A stretch of 7,596 bases of DNA from Alphaproteobacteria bacterium (GTDB lineage: Bacteria; Pseudomonadota; Alphaproteobacteria; Sphingomonadales; Rhodothalassiaceae), in the NCBI GenBank assembly GCA_003694205.1, contig RFKS01000002.1:1-7596 (forward strand), in the 5' to 3' direction. Within the stretch, counting starts at the first letter, position 1; each line of letters begins with the position of its first letter. The notes beneath the pieces were generated by a model. The model saw only the letters and a list, made by a program, of their open reading frames with translations, ran no database searches and was not told the DNA's origin. This document shows positions 5,172-7,596 of the stretch, one piece after another. Made by a program: the position numbers and the translations under genes.

Positions 5172-5794
5172 TTGCCCGTTATGCCAGTGCCTTTCTCATC
5201 GCGAGCGGGATCACCCTGCTTTTGTTCTTCATCATGCAGGCACTTGTCGTGACCGACAAGGTCGAGCTCTCCGATATCAAGACGGTGCGTTTCGTCGATG
5301 TCGTGCAGGCGCCCAAACAGACGCAGGTCAAGCGTGAAACACCCGAGGTCAAGAAGCCGACACCGCCCAAGGCGCCACCGCCTGATCTGGACGTTCCGAC
5401 GGCGCGCGCCTCGGCCGGCGGGCAGTCGCTCAACTTCGGGCAACTCGCACTCAATACGTCGCTCAGCAATGTCGGCCCCATGCTCGGCGCGCCCACCGAT
5501 GGCGACTATCTGCCGCTGGTGCGCATCCAGCCGCAATATCCGCGGCGCGCGGCCGAGCGGGGAATCGAAGGCTATGTCATCGTCCAACTGACGGTGACCC
5601 CGCAAGGGACGACGGAGAACATCAAGGTGATCGAGGCGGACCCGCCGGGCTATTTCGAGCGCGCGGCGATCCAGGCAGCATCCAAGTTCAAGTACAAGCC
5701 CAAGGTTGTGAACGGCCAGCCGGTCAAGGTGGAGGGCGTGCTTTATCGCTTCACCTTCGAGCTTGAGGAAGGCAACCGCCGCGGGCGGCGCTGA
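5168..5794 (+). CDS. tonB: TonB, energy transducer (TonB2 type)
   Basis: The product is 208 aa; ATG 5168 overlaps the exbD2 stop (ATGA), with GGAG at 5156-5159 eight bases upstream. TonB is anchored in the inner membrane, reaches across the periplasm and pulls on the TonB box of outer-membrane receptors for iron chelates, cobalamin or other substrates. Visible order: one N-terminal membrane helix at about residues 5-28, and a short Pro/Lys-rich spacer at about 48-76 (KKPTPPKAPPPD). A Gly/Ser/Asn-rich stretch leads to the TonB C-terminal domain at about 113-200. The domain shows PLVRIQPQYPRRA, GIEGYVIVQLTV, FERAAIQAASKFKYKP and the closing strand YRFTFELEE. The spacer is shorter than in enterobacterial TonB, as is usual for TonB2 proteins, which are thought to rely on partners such as TtpC. 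The 73 bases after it lead to the TPR gene. Confidence 0.94.
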   Translation: MIARYASAFLIASGITLLLFFIMQALVVTDKVELSDIKTVRFVDVVQAPKQTQVKRETPEVKKPTPPKAPPPDLDVPTARASAGGQSLNFGQLALNTSLSNVGPMLGAPTDGDYLPLVRIQPQYPRRAAERGIEGYVIVQLTVTPQGTTENIKVIEADPPGYFERAAIQAASKFKYKPKVVNGQPVKVEGVLYRFTFELEEGNRRGRR

Positions 5795-5867
5795 GGCACC
5801 CGGCGCGATGATCGAACGTGCCATGTCCCGCAGCGGGGCAACGAGACTTTCGGGAGTGACATAAGAA

Positions 5868-7208
5868 ATGGACATCAAACGCATCCTTTTCGGCGTTCCG
5901 CTCTTGGTGGCGCTCAGCTTTGTGGTCGAGGCGCCGGCGCTTCTGCAGGATACGGGTGTCATGGGTGCCCGCCCGGCACTCGCGCAGCGTACGCGGCGCG
6001 ATGACAAGCCCAAGCGCAAGACACGCACCGTCTCGAGTCTGCGCCAGCCGATCTATGACAAGATCTCGAAGGCTCAGGAGAAGCTCGAGAAGCCTGACGA
6101 GCGCGCCGAAGGCATCGAGGATTTGCGCAAGCTGCTCGACAGCAAGCTCACCGACTATGAGGAGGGCATCGTCCGCCAGATCTTCGGCCAGATCTATATC
6201 GATCAGACCAACTACAAGAAGGCGATCGGAGAATTCGAGAAGATCCTGACGCTGGAGAAGGTCCCCGAAAGCCTGACCATCACCTCCCTGCAGGCGCTGG
6301 CCCAGCTCTATCTCATCACCGAGCAGTACAGAAAGTCCATCGAGTACATGAACAAGTGGCTGGCCTATCAGGAAAATCCGGGGCCGACACCATACAGCTT
6401 CCTGGCTCAGGCCTATTATGGGCTCGAGGACTACAAGAACATCATCGTCAACGCCCAGAAGGCCATCGACATCGCGCGCGAGCAGGGTCTCGAGGTCAAG
6501 GAGAACTGGTGGCTCTTGCTTCGGCTCGCCTATTTCGAGCTCGGCGACATGAAGAAAGTGGCCGAGATTCTGGAAACGCTCGCCGTCAATTACGACAAGC
6601 CGGAATACTGGCTCCAGCTCTCCGGCGTTTATTCCGAGCTTGGGGAGGAGAAGAAGCAGCTTGCGGCGATGGAAATCGCCTACCGGCGCGGCTATGTCAC
6701 GACCGAGAACAATCTCATCAATCTGGCGCAGCTCTATCTCTATCACAATGTGCCGATCAAGGCGGCCTGGGCGCTTGAGAAGGGAATGAAGGACGGCATC
6801 ATCAAGCCCTCGGGCAAGGTGCACGAACTGCTCGGGCAGGCCTATCTGAACGCCCAGGAGATGGAAAAGGCGAAGAAGCCCCTTGAGCTCGCCGCCAAGG
6901 AGCAGGATGACGGCGATATCTGGATGCGTGTCGGCCAGGTCTATGCCGAGCTCGAACAATGGGGCGAGGCCATCGCACCGCTCGAGAAGGCGATCGCGTC
7001 GAAGGATCTCAAGGAACCGGGCTATGCCTATATGCTGCTCGGCCAGGCGAATTTCTATGTCGACAAGTTCGAGGCGGCCAAGAAGGCCCTGCGCAAGGCG
7101 CGCGAGTACAAATACACCGCCAAGGCGGCGCGCCAGTGGATCGCCTTCGTTGACGACGAGGTGAAGCGGCGCAAGCAGCTCACCGCCTATTACGGCGGCG
7201 GTCAGTAG
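5868..7208 (+). CDS. Exported TPR-repeat protein of the TonB2/TtpC cluster
   Basis: The product is 446 aa; ATG 5868 follows GGGAG (5852-5856) at 11 bases. The N-terminus has K4/R5, a hydrophobic stretch at about 6-25 and a likely signal cleavage after ALA39 (ARPALA before QRT), then a very basic patch (RTRRDDKPKRKTR). From about residue 60 to 440 it is a helical repeat array of tetratricopeptide type. Recurrent units include FGQIYIDQTNYKKAIGEFEK, YSFLAQAYYGLEDYKNI, LGQAYLNAQEMEKAKKPLE, RVGQVYAELEQWGEAIAPLE and LGQANFYVDKFEAAKKALR; I estimate eight or nine units. TPR arrays bind proteins. A TPR gene closes the Vibrio TonB2 cluster in the same position, so this is probably a periplasmic scaffold for TtpC, TonB or a receptor. 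The C-terminus ends with a basic helix and YYGGGQ. It is probably co-transcribed with tonB, since no terminator stands between them. Confidence 0.88.
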   Translation: MDIKRILFGVPLLVALSFVVEAPALLQDTGVMGARPALAQRTRRDDKPKRKTRTVSSLRQPIYDKISKAQEKLEKPDERAEGIEDLRKLLDSKLTDYEEGIVRQIFGQIYIDQTNYKKAIGEFEKILTLEKVPESLTITSLQALAQLYLITEQYRKSIEYMNKWLAYQENPGPTPYSFLAQAYYGLEDYKNIIVNAQKAIDIAREQGLEVKENWWLLLRLAYFELGDMKKVAEILETLAVNYDKPEYWLQLSGVYSELGEEKKQLAAMEIAYRRGYVTTENNLINLAQLYLYHNVPIKAAWALEKGMKDGIIKPSGKVHELLGQAYLNAQEMEKAKKPLELAAKEQDDGDIWMRVGQVYAELEQWGEAIAPLEKAIASKDLKEPGYAYMLLGQANFYVDKFEAAKKALRKAREYKYTAKAARQWIAFVDDEVKRRKQLTAYYGGGQ

Positions 7209-7230
7209 AGGCAGGCGGGCGGGCGCGTTG

Positions 7231-7245
7231 CGCCTCTCGGAGGCG
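7231..7245 (+). terminator. Short hairpin after the TPR gene, weak terminator candidate
   Basis: CGCCTC (7231-7236) pairs with GAGGCG (7240-7245) over a three-base loop, 22 bases after the TPR stop. Only TTA follows, so intrinsic termination would be poor. An overlapping GGCGC/GCGCC stem just upstream competes with it. The operon may well read through into the lipoprotein gene. Confidence 0.2.
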
Positions 7246-7315
7246 TTATCGCGCGTGAGCAGGTGACGGGTGCCCGGGGCTTGTCATCACCGACCGGATT
7301 GCCGACACTGGCGCC

Positions 7316-7596
7316 ATGCCACCCGCAGATCGCCGCCTGAACACGGCTCTTATTCACCCGCGGCTGCTGTTTCTGGGCGCCGCCCTGCTCACGGGCTGCA
7401 CGTCGTCCTCGTCGCACGGCGAGGCGCCGAAATCCACCTATTCCGAGGCGCTGACCCAGGAGGCCCGCGCCATTGTCAGCGTGGTCGTCGCCGAAACGCC
7501 GCTGGCGGAGCTGTGCGCCGGCGGGCCTCCGGCCGTGCGTGCCGCGGTGCGCCACGCGACGATCCGGGCGATGATGGCCGGCGAACTTGAACAGCC
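7316..7596 (+). CDS. Putative lipoprotein, 3' end missing
   Basis: From ATG 7316 the frame stays open to the window edge (93 full codons); an in-frame TGA at 7256-7258 limits the start. The N-terminus MPPADRRLNTALIHPRLL carries basic residues and is followed by FLGAALLTGC, a lipobox with Cys at residue 28, and a Ser-rich linker (TSSSS). The +2 residue is Thr rather than Asp, which by the enterobacterial rule would favour the outer membrane. The part beyond is Ala-rich and helical (SEALTQEARAIVSVVVAE, then AAVRHATIRAMMAGELE). No family is recognised. The ribosome binding site before ATG 7316 is poor, so the exact start is uncertain. The gene lies 107 bases after the TPR gene on the same strand, so it may belong to the TonB operon or begin a new unit. 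Confidence 0.65.
   Translation, partial: MPPADRRLNTALIHPRLLFLGAALLTGCTSSSSHGEAPKSTYSEALTQEARAIVSVVVAETPLAELCAGGPPAVRAAVRHATIRAMMAGELEQ

Noticed and set aside
5808..5864. 18-codon frame between tonB and the TPR gene, ending four bases before the TPR start
   Set aside because: It could be a leader peptide, but it has no Shine-Dalgarno sequence and frames this short are expected by chance.
4724..6028. 434-codon minus-strand frame across exbD2, tonB and the start of the TPR gene
   Set aside because: It spans several well-identified plus-strand genes and encodes low-complexity Ser/Arg/Leu sequence with no domain.
5751..6959. 402-codon minus-strand frame opposite the TPR gene
   Set aside because: It reads like the Leu/Asp/Val-rich antisense of Lys/Glu-rich TPR codons; no domain or ribosome binding site supports it.

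Overview
The window reads as a GC-rich proteobacterial chromosome, most likely an alphaproteobacterium (possibly Hyphomicrobiales). That placement is an inference from GC-rich codon use, the style of the class IV aminotransferase domain at the left edge, and the type of TonB cluster. No rRNA, tRNA, CRISPR array or insertion sequence is visible.

Layout. (1) Positions 2-427 hold the 3' end of a PabC-type class IV aminotransferase (folate/p-aminobenzoate synthesis), cut by the left edge. (2) Positions 428-1426 are about 1 kb with little coding. They contain one plausible small gene (629-799), a strong bulged hairpin at 878-902 that may end its transcript, a pair of overlapping inverted repeats at 978-1012 next to a weak promoter-like sequence, and a further inverted repeat at 1126-1158. 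(3) Positions 1427-7208 are a tight seven-gene cluster on the plus strand: DUF3450 protein, TtpC-like MotA/TolQ/ExbB protein, ExbB, ExbD, a second ExbD, TonB and an exported TPR protein. (4) A lipoprotein gene starts at 7316 and runs off the right edge.

The cluster has the gene content and order of the TonB2/TtpC energy-transduction systems known from Vibrio (DUF3450, ttpC, exbB2, exbD2, tonB2, TPR protein), with one extra exbD. ExbB and ExbD would form the proton-driven inner-membrane motor, and TonB would carry the force to outer-membrane receptors. TtpC would act as an accessory ExbB-family protein with a long periplasmic coiled-coil domain. The DUF3450 and TPR proteins would work in the periplasm. 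No TonB-dependent receptor and no clear Fur, Irr or RirA site is visible, so the substrate cannot be read from this window.

The most unusual points are the tandem exbD genes sharing a perfect 60-base identical block, and a perfect 10-bp stem capped by a UNCG tetraloop between exbB and the first exbD. Others are the mutually exclusive hairpins upstream of the operon and the truncated lipoprotein reading frame at the right end. The TonB system itself belongs to a known family; nothing here demands a wholly new system.
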